Assembly (NCBI RefSeq): GCF_037076565.1
Contig: NZ_AP029028.1
Location: forward strand, 1,302,001-1,366,000
Length of the DNA stretch: 64,000 bases
Direction of reading: 5' to 3'
DNA from: Herbaspirillum sp. DW155
GTDB lineage: Bacteria > Pseudomonadota > Gammaproteobacteria > Burkholderiales > Burkholderiaceae_D
The position numbers and the translations under genes were made by a program. Shown piece after piece: positions 51,392-60,558 of the stretch. The notes beneath the pieces are model-generated. The model made no database searches. It saw only the letters and a program-made list of their open reading frames with translations, and had not been told where the DNA came from. The first letter of the stretch is position 1. Each line of letters begins with the position of its first letter.

Positions 51392-52135
51392 ATGGACAAG
51401 AAAATTGCCCTGGTCACCGGCGCCGCACGCGGCCTCGGTGAAAGCATCGCGCGCAAGATGCATGCGGCCGGCTACAAGGTAGCGCTCTCTGACATCGATC
51501 TGGAACAGGTGTCGGCCGTGGCCGCCAGCCTCGACGCCAGCGGCGCCACGGCCATGCCGCTGGCGCTGGACGTGCGCCGCAAGCCCGACTTCATCGCTGC
51601 CTGCGACGCCATCGAATTGCGCTGGGGCGGTGCTGCGGTGCTGGTCAACAATGCCGGCCGTTCGCGTGTGGCCGCGCTGATGGAGATCACGCCCGAGGAG
51701 TGGGATGAGGTCACCGCCATCAACATGAAGGGCACATTTCTTGCATGCCAGGTGTTCGGCAAACGCTTCGCCGATCGCGGTTACGGCCGCATCATCAACA
51801 TCGCTTCGCTGGCCGGGCAGAACGGCGGCACCGCCACCGGTGCCCACTATGCTGCGGCCAAGGGCGCGGTGCTGACGCTGACCAAGGTCTTCGCCCGCGA
51901 GCTGGCAGGCGCAGGGGTGACCGTCAATGCGATTTCGCCGGGCCCGCTGGATTTGCCCATCGTGCGCGAGATCGTGCCGGCCGACAAGCTGGCCGCGACC
52001 ATTGCCACCATTCCGGTCAAGACGCTGGGCGATCCCGATTTCATCGCCGATGCCGTGCTGCTGCTGGCTTCGCCCGAGGCGGGTTCGGCGACCGGCGCCT
52101 GCCTCGACATCAATGGCGGGCTCTACGTGCGTTGA
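51392..52135 (+). CDS. iacE: Short-chain dehydrogenase IacE
   Basis: The 247-residue classical SDR has the cofactor motif VTGAARGLGES (intact TGxxxGxG, unlike BenD in this window), NNAG as LVNNAGRSRV, catalytic Ser in INIASLAGQNGG and YAAAK. IacE homologues act on hydroxylated indole-acetate in the conversion to dioxindole-acetate. The ATG at 51392 lies two bases after the iacB stop. The frame is open further upstream but inside iacB. Confidence 0.85.
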   Translation: MDKKIALVTGAARGLGESIARKMHAAGYKVALSDIDLEQVSAVAASLDASGATAMPLALDVRRKPDFIAACDAIELRWGGAAVLVNNAGRSRVAALMEITPEEWDEVTAINMKGTFLACQVFGKRFADRGYGRIINIASLAGQNGGTATGAHYAAAKGAVLTLTKVFARELAGAGVTVNAISPGPLDLPIVREIVPADKLAATIATIPVKTLGDPDFIADAVLLLASPEAGSATGACLDINGGLYVR

Positions 52136-52230
52136 CCGGGACCGGTTCTGCGCCGATGCGAGATTGCTGTCCCGGATCGGTGGCGGCGTGGGGAAGCCCG
52201 CCATCATCTCAACCAACAAGGGAGAAATAC

Positions 52231-53397
52231 ATGCTGCACAAACGCCTGATTGCCACCGCCGCGCTGGCCGCTCTCGGTACCATCGCCACCCTCGCCGGCA
52301 ATCCCGCCTTCGCCCAGGTCAAGATCGGGGTCGTGACCTCTTCCACGGGCCCCGTCTCGCTGGTGGGCATTCCGCAAAAGAACACCGTGCCGCTGCTGCC
52401 GGCCAAGGCCGGTGACCTGAAGATCGAATACATCTCGCTGGACGATGCCAGCGATCCCACCAAGTCGGTCACCGAAGTCAAGAAGCTGATCTCCGAATAT
52501 AACGTCGATGCCATCATCGGCCCCAGCGGTTCGCCCAATGCCATGGGCGTGATCTCCTTCGTTGCCGAAGCCGGCGTGCCGATGCTGGCACCGGTGGGCA
52601 CCGCCGCGGTGGTGCTGCCGATGACGGAGCAGAAGAAGTGGGTCTTCAAGACCACCCAGAACGATGACCTCATTGCCGGCGCGCTGGTGGCGCAGATGGT
52701 CAAGACCAAGGTCAAGACGGTCGGCTTCATCACCATCAACGATCCCTTCGGCGAGAACTGGGCCAAGGTCTTTGGCGAGCTGGCCGCCAGGAACAACATC
52801 AAGATCGTCGCCAACGAGCGCTACCAGCGCACCGATACCTCGGTCACCGCGCAGACCCTGAAGATCCTCGCCGCCAATCCGGATGCGGTACTGGTGGCCG
52901 CGCCCGGCGCCGCCCCCGTGCTGCCGCAGACTACGCTGTATGACCAGGGCTACAAGGGCAAGATGTACCAGACCCACGGCGCCGCCTTGCCGGCCTTCCT
53001 GCAACTGGGCAAGAACAAGGTGGAGGGCACCATCCTGGCGGCCAGCCTGATGCTGGTGCTGCCTGAAATCCCCGACAGCAATCCTTCCAAGAAGGTCGCC
53101 ATCGACTACATCGAAGCCTACAAGAAGCTCTACAACGCCGTGCCCGCCACCTTCGGCGCCAACGTCTATGACGCCGGTCTGCTGCTGGAGAAAGCCATTC
53201 CGGTGGCGGCGAAGAAGGCCAAGCCGGGCAGCAAGGAATTCCGCGCGGCCCTGCGCGATGCACTGGAGAACACCAAGGAAGTGGTGGGCACCCAGGGCGT
53301 CTACAACATGAGCGCAGCCGACCACAGCGGCTTCGATGAACGCGGACGCGAACTCATCACCGTCAAGGGTGGCAACTGGGCCCTGCTCAAACCGTAA
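52231..53397 (+). CDS. ABC transporter substrate-binding protein (branched-chain amino acid type, aromatic acid group)
   Basis: This 388-residue periplasmic binding protein has a signal peptide ([20 protein letters not shown], cleaved after AFA) and a mature start [20 protein letters not shown]. The type I periplasmic-binding fold shows [17 protein letters not shown] and [20 protein letters not shown] precedes the ATG. It heads a transporter operon directly after iacE (95 bases). Members of this family often take up aromatic acids, so auxin or a related acid is a reasonable but unproven ligand. Confidence 0.9.
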   Translation: MLHKRLIATAALAALGTIATLAGNPAFAQVKIGVVTSSTGPVSLVGIPQKNTVPLLPAKAGDLKIEYISLDDASDPTKSVTEVKKLISEYNVDAIIGPSGSPNAMGVISFVAEAGVPMLAPVGTAAVVLPMTEQKKWVFKTTQNDDLIAGALVAQMVKTKVKTVGFITINDPFGENWAKVFGELAARNNIKIVANERYQRTDTSVTAQTLKILAANPDAVLVAAPGAAPVLPQTTLYDQGYKGKMYQTHGAALPAFLQLGKNKVEGTILAASLMLVLPEIPDSNPSKKVAIDYIEAYKKLYNAVPATFGANVYDAGLLLEKAIPVAAKKAKPGSKEFRAALRDALENTKEVVGTQGVYNMSAADHSGFDERGRELITVKGGNWALLKP

Positions 53398-53530
53398 GGC
53401 GCTGGTCTGCTGCGCCGGTCATGGCCTCCACGCCGGGCCGGCGCAGTGCTCTACCTCCACACGCATCCCGAACCTGGCGCGTCGTTCCCGGCTGGATGGC
53501 AGCGCGCGCCGGCTCCACAAGGAAGTCGCA

Positions 53531-54565
53531 ATGAATCTCCAAATCGTGGCGCTCCTGGGACAGGACGGCATCACCAACGGCGCCATCTATGCGCTGCTGG
53601 CGCTGTCCATCGTCCTGGTCTTCACCGTCACCCGTATCCTCCTGATCCCGCAGGGCGAGTTCGTCTCCTTCGGCGCGCTGACCATGGGCATGATGCAGAA
53701 CGGCCAGCCGCTCACGGTCGCCTGGCTGCTGGTGGCCCTGTGCCTGGGCGCCTGTGCCTTCGACCTCTACGACATGTGGCGCACCAGCCGGCGCCGGCCC
53801 AGCCTGTGGCTGCCGGCCAAGCTGGTCTATGCGGCGGTGGTGGCGGGCGTGGCCCTGAACCTCAACTTCTCCACCATGCCGATGCTGGCGCAGATCGTCA
53901 TGACCCTGCTGCTGCTGGTGCCGATGGGACCACTGATGTACCGCATGGCCTTCCAGCCTATCGCCTCGGCCTCGCCACTGGTGCTGCTGATCGTCTCCAT
54001 TGCCGTGCACGTGGCCCTGGTCGGTGTGGCGCTGCTGGTGTTCGGCCCGGAAGGCGCGCGTACCGCACCGTTCACCGATGCCAGTCTGGAACTGGGCAGC
54101 CTGCGCTTTTCCAGCCAGGCGCTATGGGTGATCTGCGTATCGCTGTTGCTGATCGTGGGCCTGTTCCTGATGTTCGAGCGCACGCTGTATGGCAAGGCCT
54201 TGCGCGCTGCTGCGTTGAACCGCATGGGCGCGCGTCTGATGGGCATCTCGCCGGTGTTTGCGGGCAAGGCCATGTTCCTGCTGGCTTCATTGATCGGGGT
54301 GATGTCCGGTGTGCTGATCGCGCCCATCACCACGATCTACTATGACTCGGGTTTCCTGATCAGCCTGAAGGGCTTCGTCGGTTCCATCATCGGCGGGCTG
54401 GTCAGCTATCCGGTGGCGGCCATCGGTGCGCTCACCATTGGCCTGATCGAATCCTTCTCCACCTTCTGGGCCAGTGCCTACAAGGAAATCATCGTCTTCG
54501 TACTGATCATTCCCATCCTGCTATGGCGTTCCCTCTCGACCCGTCACGTGGAGGAAGAAGAATGA
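53531..54565 (+). CDS. ABC transporter permease, LivH type
   Basis: This 344-residue inner-membrane permease of the branched-chain amino acid family has several hydrophobic helices. It starts [20 protein letters not shown], with the conserved [18 protein letters not shown], and later [20 protein letters not shown], the cytoplasmic coupling loop region. The ATG at 53531 follows AAGGAAG. An unusual basic/aromatic insert ([20 protein letters not shown]) lies between helices. The stop overlaps the next gene by ATGA. Confidence 0.9.
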   Translation: MNLQIVALLGQDGITNGAIYALLALSIVLVFTVTRILLIPQGEFVSFGALTMGMMQNGQPLTVAWLLVALCLGACAFDLYDMWRTSRRRPSLWLPAKLVYAAVVAGVALNLNFSTMPMLAQIVMTLLLLVPMGPLMYRMAFQPIASASPLVLLIVSIAVHVALVGVALLVFGPEGARTAPFTDASLELGSLRFSSQALWVICVSLLLIVGLFLMFERTLYGKALRAAALNRMGARLMGISPVFAGKAMFLLASLIGVMSGVLIAPITTIYYDSGFLISLKGFVGSIIGGLVSYPVAAIGALTIGLIESFSTFWASAYKEIIVFVLIIPILLWRSLSTRHVEEEE

Positions 54566-56454
54566 AACCCGCTTCCTCCCCCCGGCCTTCACGTCTCCCG
54601 GCGCGCACGGCGCTGGCCATCTTCGTCGTGTTGCTCGCGGCCGCACCGCTGGTCCTGCCGCCGTTCTACATGACCCTGCTCAACAACATCGGCCTGGCCT
54701 CGCTGGTGGTGCTGGGGCTGGTGCTGCTGACCGGCGTGGCCGGCCTGACCAGTTTCGGACAGGCGGCCTTCGTGGGCCTGGGTGCCTATTTCTCGGCAGC
54801 GCTCTCGGCCAAGGTATTGCCGCTGCCGGAGGCCCTGTTGTGGCTGCAGTCACCCTGGCCTGCGCTGGTGGCGGCACTGCTCCTCACCGCCTTGCTGGCC
54901 TATGCCGTGGGCAGCGTCACGCTCAAGCTCTCCGGGCATTACCTGCCGCTGGGCACCATCGCCTGGGGCATCAGCCTGTATTTCATCTTCGGCACGTTGG
55001 AGAGCATGGGCGGGCAGACCGGCATGTCGGGCATTCCCTCCATCACGTTCTTCGGGGTGGCGCTCAGTTCCGACCGTGCCATGTTCGGCCTGATCTGGAT
55101 CGCTGTGCTGCTGGGCGTGGCGGCCCTGAGCAACCTGCTGGATTCGCGCGAAGGCCGCGCCATCCGTGCCCTCAAGGGCGGCATCGTGATGGCCGAGGCC
55201 ATGGGCATCAATACCGCGCGCATGCGCATCGTGGTGTTCGTCATCGCCGCCGTGCTGGCTGCGCTGTCGGGCTGGTTGTATGTCCACATGCAGCGCTTCG
55301 TCAATCCCTCGCCCTTCGGTTTGGGTTTCGGCATCGACTACCTGTTCATGGCGGTGCTGGGCGGGGCCAGCCATGTGTGGGGGGCGGTGCTGGGTTCCAC
55401 CTTGATCGTGGTGCTCAAGGAATGGCTGCAGGGCATCCTGCCGGTGGTGCTGGGACGCTCGGGCAATTTCGAGACCATCGTCTTCGGGCTCCTGATCGTG
55501 GTGCTGCTGCAGCGTTCGCGCGATGGCCTCTGGCCTTATCTGGCGCGCCTGATGCCGGTGCGCAGCCGCCGGCTGCAGATCGATCCGCAGGCCCAGGCGC
55601 TACCGCGCCGTCCCATGCCGGCTCCGCACGAAGTGGTGCTGGATGTGCGTAACGTCACGCGCAAGTTCGGCGGGCTGGTGGCCAACAACGACATGAACCT
55701 GAAGGTGATGGCCGGTGAAGTGCTGGCCCTGATCGGTCCCAATGGGGCGGGCAAGTCCACGCTCTTCAACCAGATTTCCGGTGTCGATACGCCGACCTCG
55801 GGCAGCGTGCAATTCCGTGGCTATGAAGTGACCGGCCGTGGTTCGCGTCATATCGCCGGGCTGGGCATGAGCCGCAGCTTCCAGCATGTGCGCCTGATGC
55901 CGCGCATGACGGTGCTGGAGAACGTCGCCATCGGTGCCTACCTGCGCGGACAGCGTGGCGTGCTGGCCTCGATGCTGCGTCTGGACCGGCAGGAAGAAGC
56001 CCGAATTCTGGCCGAAGCTGCGCGCCAGATCGAACGCGTCGGCCTGAAGGCGCAGATGTTCGAGCAGGCCGGCGCACTCTCGCTGGGCCAGCAGCGCATC
56101 CTGGAAATCGCCCGCGCGCTGGCTGCCGATCCCTGCCTGCTGTTGCTCGATGAACCTGCTGCCGGTCTGCGTCTGGGCGAGAAGCAGGCGCTGGGCGACC
56201 TGTTGCGCAAGCTGCGCGGCGAGGGTATGGCCATCCTGCTGGTGGAACACGACATGGATTTCGTCATGGAACTGGTGGACCGTATCGTGGTGATGGACTT
56301 CGGCCAGAAGATCGCCGAGGGCTTGCCCGAAGAGATCCAGAACAATCGCGCCGTGCTGGAAGCCTATCTGGGCGTGGCCGACGAGGAAGAGGGCGCAGCG
56401 GTAGAAGAATCCGCGGGCAATGCCATCGCAGCAGGAGCACATCATGGGCAATAA
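54562..56454 (+). CDS. Fused ABC permease-ATPase (LivM-LivG fusion)
   Basis: This single 630-residue polypeptide joins a LivM-type permease (residues about 1-340, with [20 protein letters not shown] and the [19 protein letters not shown] loop) to a LivG-type ATPase (about 365 onward). The ATPase half has Walker [10 protein letters not shown] near residue 391, the signature [16 protein letters not shown] and Walker [13 protein letters not shown]. Fusion of these two is known in this transporter family. An acidic/Ala-rich tail follows the ATPase. Both junctions overlap neighbouring genes, so the four transporter genes are co-translated. Confidence 0.92.
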   Translation: MKPASSPRPSRLPARTALAIFVVLLAAAPLVLPPFYMTLLNNIGLASLVVLGLVLLTGVAGLTSFGQAAFVGLGAYFSAALSAKVLPLPEALLWLQSPWPALVAALLLTALLAYAVGSVTLKLSGHYLPLGTIAWGISLYFIFGTLESMGGQTGMSGIPSITFFGVALSSDRAMFGLIWIAVLLGVAALSNLLDSREGRAIRALKGGIVMAEAMGINTARMRIVVFVIAAVLAALSGWLYVHMQRFVNPSPFGLGFGIDYLFMAVLGGASHVWGAVLGSTLIVVLKEWLQGILPVVLGRSGNFETIVFGLLIVVLLQRSRDGLWPYLARLMPVRSRRLQIDPQAQALPRRPMPAPHEVVLDVRNVTRKFGGLVANNDMNLKVMAGEVLALIGPNGAGKSTLFNQISGVDTPTSGSVQFRGYEVTGRGSRHIAGLGMSRSFQHVRLMPRMTVLENVAIGAYLRGQRGVLASMLRLDRQEEARILAEAARQIERVGLKAQMFEQAGALSLGQQRILEIARALAADPCLLLLDEPAAGLRLGEKQALGDLLRKLRGEGMAILLVEHDMDFVMELVDRIVVMDFGQKIAEGLPEEIQNNRAVLEAYLGVADEEEGAAVEESAGNAIAAGAHHGQ

Positions 56455-57193
56455 GGTATTGGAAGTGCGCGACCTGTCGGCAGCCTATGGCCGCGTGCAG
56501 GTGCTCTCGGGCATCGACCTGTCGGTGGAGCAGGGCAAGATCGTCACCGTCATCGGCCCCAATGGCGCGGGCAAGACCACGCTGCTCTCGGCCATCATGG
56601 GCGTGCTGCCCTCGCGCGGGGCGATGGCCTTCGATGGCACCATCCGCCACTCGCCCGAAGTGGAAGAGATGGTCGCCGCCGGCATGACCCTGGTGCCGGA
56701 GAAGCGCGAGTTGTTCGCCGAGATGAACATCGAGGACAACCTGATGCTGGGCGCCTTCCAGCGCTATCGCACCGGCCAGCGCGATCACGCCGCCACACTG
56801 GAAGAGGTCTATACGCTCTTTCCGCGTCTGCGCGAGCGCCGCACGCAGCAGGCCGGCACGCTCTCCGGCGGCGAGCGTCAGATGCTGGCGGTGGGCCGTG
56901 CGCTGATGGCCAAACCGCGCCTCCTGATGCTGGATGAGCCGAGCCTGGGCCTGGCGCCGCTGATCGTGCGCGAGATCTTCCGCATCATCGCCGAGCTGCG
57001 CCGCCGTGGCGTCTCCATCCTGCTGGTGGAGCAGAACGCACGCGCCGCGCTGCAGGTGGCCGACTACGGCTACGTGCTGGAAAACGGCGAGATCCGCATG
57101 CACGGACCGGCCAGCCAGCTGGCCCATGACCGCCGCGTGATCGAAGCCTATCTGGGTTTGTCCGGCAAGCATCAGGACAAGCTGGCCGGTTGA
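56444..57193 (+). CDS. ABC transporter ATPase, LivF type
   Basis: This 249-residue cytoplasmic ATPase has Walker A GPNGAGKTT, a LivF-type ENLMLGAF, the signature TLSGGERQMLAVGRAL, Walker B LLMLDEPSLGLAP and a switch His replaced by Gln in LLVEQNARAAL, as is normal for LivF. It would heterodimerise with the ATPase half of the fused protein. The ATG overlaps the fused gene by 11 bases, with AGGAG upstream. Confidence 0.94.
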   Translation: MGNKVLEVRDLSAAYGRVQVLSGIDLSVEQGKIVTVIGPNGAGKTTLLSAIMGVLPSRGAMAFDGTIRHSPEVEEMVAAGMTLVPEKRELFAEMNIEDNLMLGAFQRYRTGQRDHAATLEEVYTLFPRLRERRTQQAGTLSGGERQMLAVGRALMAKPRLLMLDEPSLGLAPLIVREIFRIIAELRRRGVSILLVEQNARAALQVADYGYVLENGEIRMHGPASQLAHDRRVIEAYLGLSGKHQDKLAG

Positions 57194-57215
57194 ATTTCCC
57201 TTTTGAGTGATTGCC

Positions 57216-58286
57216 ATGAGTCAGCCAGCATCTAGCACCACCTCAGCCGTTGCGCCGCTGCGCATCTGCATCGCCGGAGCCGGTGCCATCGGCGGCACCC
57301 TGGCGGTGCGCCTGACGGCGGCCGGCCATCAGGTCAGCGTCCTGGCGCGCGGCCAGACCCTGCAGGCCATCCGCGAACGCGGCCTTACTCTGCATGATCT
57401 GCACGGCACCACTCATGCGCGTCCGGTTGCCAGCCAGTCGCCCGAGTTCGGTATCCAGGACGTGATTTTTCTGTGTGCAAAAAGTCAGGACATGTCAGCC
57501 TTGTTGCCCCAGGTCGCCCCCATGGTCGGGGAGGACACGGTGGTGATCCCGACCAGCAATGGCGTGCCCTGGTGGTATTTCCATCGCGAGGGCGGGCGCT
57601 TCGATGGCCAGACCGTCAAGGCCGTCGATCCCGATGGCACCCTGACGCGCGCCGTGCCGCTGGCGCAGCTGATCGGCAGCGTGCTGTTCATCACGGCCGA
57701 GGTGGAGAGCCCTGGCGTGATCCGCTCGGTCAATCCGCACCTGATGGTATTGGGCGAGCCTTCGGGCGAGATGAGCGAGCGCCTTTTGCGCGTGCGTGCA
57801 GCGGTGGAAGCAGCCGGCATCGAAGCCCGCGCCACCGACCGCATCCGCGACAAGCTGTGGACCAAGATCATCGCCAACATCAGCACCAATCCCTTGTCGG
57901 TCATCACGCAGGGCACGCTGCAGCAGCTGTACGGCTTGCCCGAACTACGCGAGGTGGTCACCCAGATCATGCGCGAAACCTTGCTGGTGGCCTCCAGCCA
58001 TGGTGCGCGGGTGGATATCGATCCGCTGACGTTCGTGCAGCTGGGCGAGGCCATGGGGGCTTTCCGCACCTCCATGCTGCAAGACCTGGAACGTGGCCGG
58101 CCGCTGGAGCTGGCGGCCATCGGCGATGCGGTGCTGGAGATGGCCGATCACTATGCCATTCCGATGCCGATCACGCGCGCCGTGGTCTCGCTGGCCCGCT
58201 TTCGTGGCGAGGCGGCACGGCAACAGAGAGAACAACAGAGAGAGTCGCACCCACAAGCACCGCAGCCGGCGGCACAGGCCGCCTGA
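57216..58286 (+). CDS. Ketopantoate reductase (PanE/ApbA) family protein
   Basis: The 356-residue NADPH-dependent oxidoreductase is longer than E. coli PanE by about 50 residues. The Rossmann motif is IAGAGAIGGTLAVRL, and the catalytic-Lys region is DKLWTKIIANISTNPLSV. The extra length is mostly in a Gln/Ala-rich C-terminal tail. It follows the transporter ATPase by 22 bases and precedes a class II aldolase, so it probably works in a catabolic step. A biosynthetic pantothenate role is less likely here. A GTG three codons upstream is an alternative start. Confidence 0.82.
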   Translation: MSQPASSTTSAVAPLRICIAGAGAIGGTLAVRLTAAGHQVSVLARGQTLQAIRERGLTLHDLHGTTHARPVASQSPEFGIQDVIFLCAKSQDMSALLPQVAPMVGEDTVVIPTSNGVPWWYFHREGGRFDGQTVKAVDPDGTLTRAVPLAQLIGSVLFITAEVESPGVIRSVNPHLMVLGEPSGEMSERLLRVRAAVEAAGIEARATDRIRDKLWTKIIANISTNPLSVITQGTLQQLYGLPELREVVTQIMRETLLVASSHGARVDIDPLTFVQLGEAMGAFRTSMLQDLERGRPLELAAIGDAVLEMADHYAIPMPITRAVVSLARFRGEAARQQREQQRESHPQAPQPAAQAA

Positions 58287-58325
58287 GCGCGATCCACTCA
58301 CCCTACACGATCAGGAGCCCCATCC

Positions 58326-59102
58326 ATGAACATCATGCAATTCAGCTATGGCGCAGAGAAGCCATCCCACTGCAGCGACCAAGAATGGGCGCTGCGCATC
58401 CAGCTGGCCCATTGTTATCGCCTGGTCGATTACCTGGGCTGGACCGAGATGATCTTCAATCACATCTCGGTGCGCGTGCCGGGGCCGGAGCATCATTACC
58501 TGGTTAATCCGTTTGCGCTGAACTACAACGAAGTCACCCCGGCCAACCTGCTCAAGGTGGGCCTGGACGGGCAACTGGCCGAGCCCTCGGATTACAAGGC
58601 CAACCCGGCCGGTTTTGCGCTGCACAGCGCCATCCACGGCGCGCGCGACGATCTGCGCTGCGTGATCCACACGCACACCACGCCGATCTCGGCGGTGACC
58701 ATGAAGAAGAGCGGTTTCGAGCACAACGATTTCTATGGTGCGCAATTGTTCGGGCGCATCGGCTATCACGAGTTCGAGGGGATCACCCTGTTTGCGGAGG
58801 AGAAGGAGCGCATGCTGCAGAGCCTCGGTGACAAGCACATTCTGGTCTTGCGCAATCACGGGGTGGCGGTGTGCGAGAGTGATATCCAGCGCGCCTTCTT
58901 CTTGCTGTGGACGGTGCAGCGGGCCGCCGAGATCCAGGTGGCGGGACGGTCGATGGCGGGCGAGGATCAGCTCCTGCCGGATGAAGTGCGGCAGAAGTGC
59001 GCGGATCTGACGCAGCAGCTCATTCGTAATGACGGGTTTGCGGTGATTTTTTTTGAGGCGATTGTGCGCAAGATGTTGAAGGCGAGTTATCAGGCGAGCT
59101 GA
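58326..59102 (+). CDS. Class II aldolase/adducin family protein
   Basis: The 258-residue cytoplasmic metal-dependent aldolase-like protein has the zinc-ligand pair in CVIHTHTTPISAV, a third His in LVLRNHGVAVCES and the family fold MIFNHISVRVPGPEHHYLVN. Family members cleave sugar phosphates or act on small hydroxy-acids; the substrate is unknown. It lies 39 bases after the reductase and ends the forward run that starts at iacA, with a strong terminator after it. Confidence 0.88.
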   Translation: MNIMQFSYGAEKPSHCSDQEWALRIQLAHCYRLVDYLGWTEMIFNHISVRVPGPEHHYLVNPFALNYNEVTPANLLKVGLDGQLAEPSDYKANPAGFALHSAIHGARDDLRCVIHTHTTPISAVTMKKSGFEHNDFYGAQLFGRIGYHEFEGITLFAEEKERMLQSLGDKHILVLRNHGVAVCESDIQRAFFLLWTVQRAAEIQVAGRSMAGEDQLLPDEVRQKCADLTQQLIRNDGFAVIFFEAIVRKMLKASYQAS

Positions 59103-59141
59103 TTGCCGAAGCCTGCATCGATCACTCAAACAGATAAGTAC

Positions 59142-59176
59142 ATCGCGCCAGTCCCGCAGGACGGCGCGATTTTTTC
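59142..59176 (+). terminator. Rho-independent terminator after the aldolase gene
   Basis: ATCGCGCC (59142-59149) pairs with GGCGCGAT (59163-59170), with a nested GTCC/GGAC pair inside the loop, and is followed by TTTTTC. It lies 39 bases after the aldolase stop and ends the transporter operon. It also separates it from the convergent gallate genes. Confidence 0.85.
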
Positions 59177-59197
59177 TTCAGACAGGGACGCCCGGAC

Positions 59198-60505
59198 TCA
59201 GTTTGCCCTCGTCTTGCCCCACTCCGCTGCCTTGTCCGCCGCCGCGCCGGCCACCGAATACAGCGCGCCCGGCGCATTGCGCGTCTTCTGGAATTCTTCC
59301 AGTGACTGGCCGCGCATGGCCGCGTAGATGTGCAGGTTCGATACGCCCACCACCGCTCCCAGTTTTTCCAGCAGGAAGAAGATCACGCCATAACGGATCA
59401 TGCCCTGCCAGTCGCGCCGGCTGATCATCTCGCGTTCCTCCGCGGAGAGGCCGGCTTCTTCATAGGTCGCCTGCGGATCGGCCAGGAAGCGCTCGCGGAA
59501 CGCCGGCTGGATCAGCTGGTACAGGTAGCGGTTGATGCGGTAGCGCGTATTGGCGGTTTCCAGCGTGAAAGGATATGTGCCTTCCAGCTGCTCGATGCCC
59601 TTGAGCTGCTGCGCCACGTGCTCGCGATGACGCGCCGCCTCGGCCGCCTGCAAGGTCGCATCGGCCGCCACGGCCGGTTCATAGAGCGCCACCGCGATGC
59701 CGGTCATGGAAGGCAGGTAATACTCGCGGTGCAGGCAGTTCACGCCGGCCGGCATGGCGCCGCGCATGATGAGCCACATGACGACCTCGGCGCTTTCCAG
59801 CCCGCCCAGCGTCGCCAGTTCGGCATGGGTCAGGCGGGTCAGGGCTTCCGGATCATCCTGCAGCAGGTTCAGGAACTGGTGGTCCCACGGCGTATTGTTG
59901 AAGCCGGCGCGTTCGCCATGCACCTGATGCGACAGGCCACCGGTGGCGACGATGACCACATCGAGGTCTTCGGGATAGCTTTCGATGGCGCGGCGCAGGC
60001 CCTGGCCCAGCTTGTAGCAGCGCCGCGCCGTGGGGATCGGGAACTGCAGCACGCCCACCTGCAGCGGGATGATCTGGCCGGGCCAGCCATGCTGGTGTTC
60101 CCACAGCATCGACAAGGGCGAGAAGCAGCCGTGGTCCAGCGGCTTGTTCTGGAAGAAGGCCATGTCGAATTCGTCAGCCATGAGCGAGCTGCCGATATGG
60201 CGCGCCAGCGCCGCATGTCCGCCCACGGCGGGCAGCTTGCGGGCGCCGCCGCCCTCGTCGGCAACCTGGTACTCGCTGCCCACGCCCAGCGCAAAGGCGG
60301 AGTAATGGTCGAAGAAGAAGGAGGTCACGTGGTCGTTGTAGACCACCAGCAGCACGTCCGGCTGCTTCTGTTGCAGCCATTGCTGCACCGGTTCGTAAGC
60401 CTTGAAGATGGGTGCCCAGACGGCATCGTGCTGCTTGTTGGCATCCAGCGCGAAGCCGATGGTGGGTGTATGCGAAGTGGCGATGGCGCCGACGATGTTG
60501 GCCAT
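59198..60505 (-). CDS. galA: Gallate dioxygenase
   Basis: This ring-cleaving extradiol dioxygenase opens gallate to 4-oxalomesaconate. The 435-residue protein fuses a LigB-like catalytic part (MANIVGAIATSHTPTIGFAL with the first iron His, VVYNDHVTSFFFDHYSAFAL, IVATGGLSHQVHGERAGF) with a LigA-like C-terminal part (YEEAGLSAEEREMISRRDW). This is the layout of GalA of Pseudomonas putida. It is separate from the protocatechuate type, which uses two subunits. It lies 53 bases after the permease gene on the same strand. Confidence 0.92.
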   Translation of the reverse strand: MANIVGAIATSHTPTIGFALDANKQHDAVWAPIFKAYEPVQQWLQQKQPDVLLVVYNDHVTSFFFDHYSAFALGVGSEYQVADEGGGARKLPAVGGHAALARHIGSSLMADEFDMAFFQNKPLDHGCFSPLSMLWEHQHGWPGQIIPLQVGVLQFPIPTARRCYKLGQGLRRAIESYPEDLDVVIVATGGLSHQVHGERAGFNNTPWDHQFLNLLQDDPEALTRLTHAELATLGGLESAEVVMWLIMRGAMPAGVNCLHREYYLPSMTGIAVALYEPAVAADATLQAAEAARHREHVAQQLKGIEQLEGTYPFTLETANTRYRINRYLYQLIQPAFRERFLADPQATYEEAGLSAEEREMISRRDWQGMIRYGVIFFLLEKLGAVVGVSNLHIYAAMRGQSLEEFQKTRNAPGALYSVAGAAADKAAEWGKTRAN

Positions 60506-60558
60506 GACGATTTATTCCTGTAACAGATGAATCCGATGTGATTGATGCAGCGGCTTGA

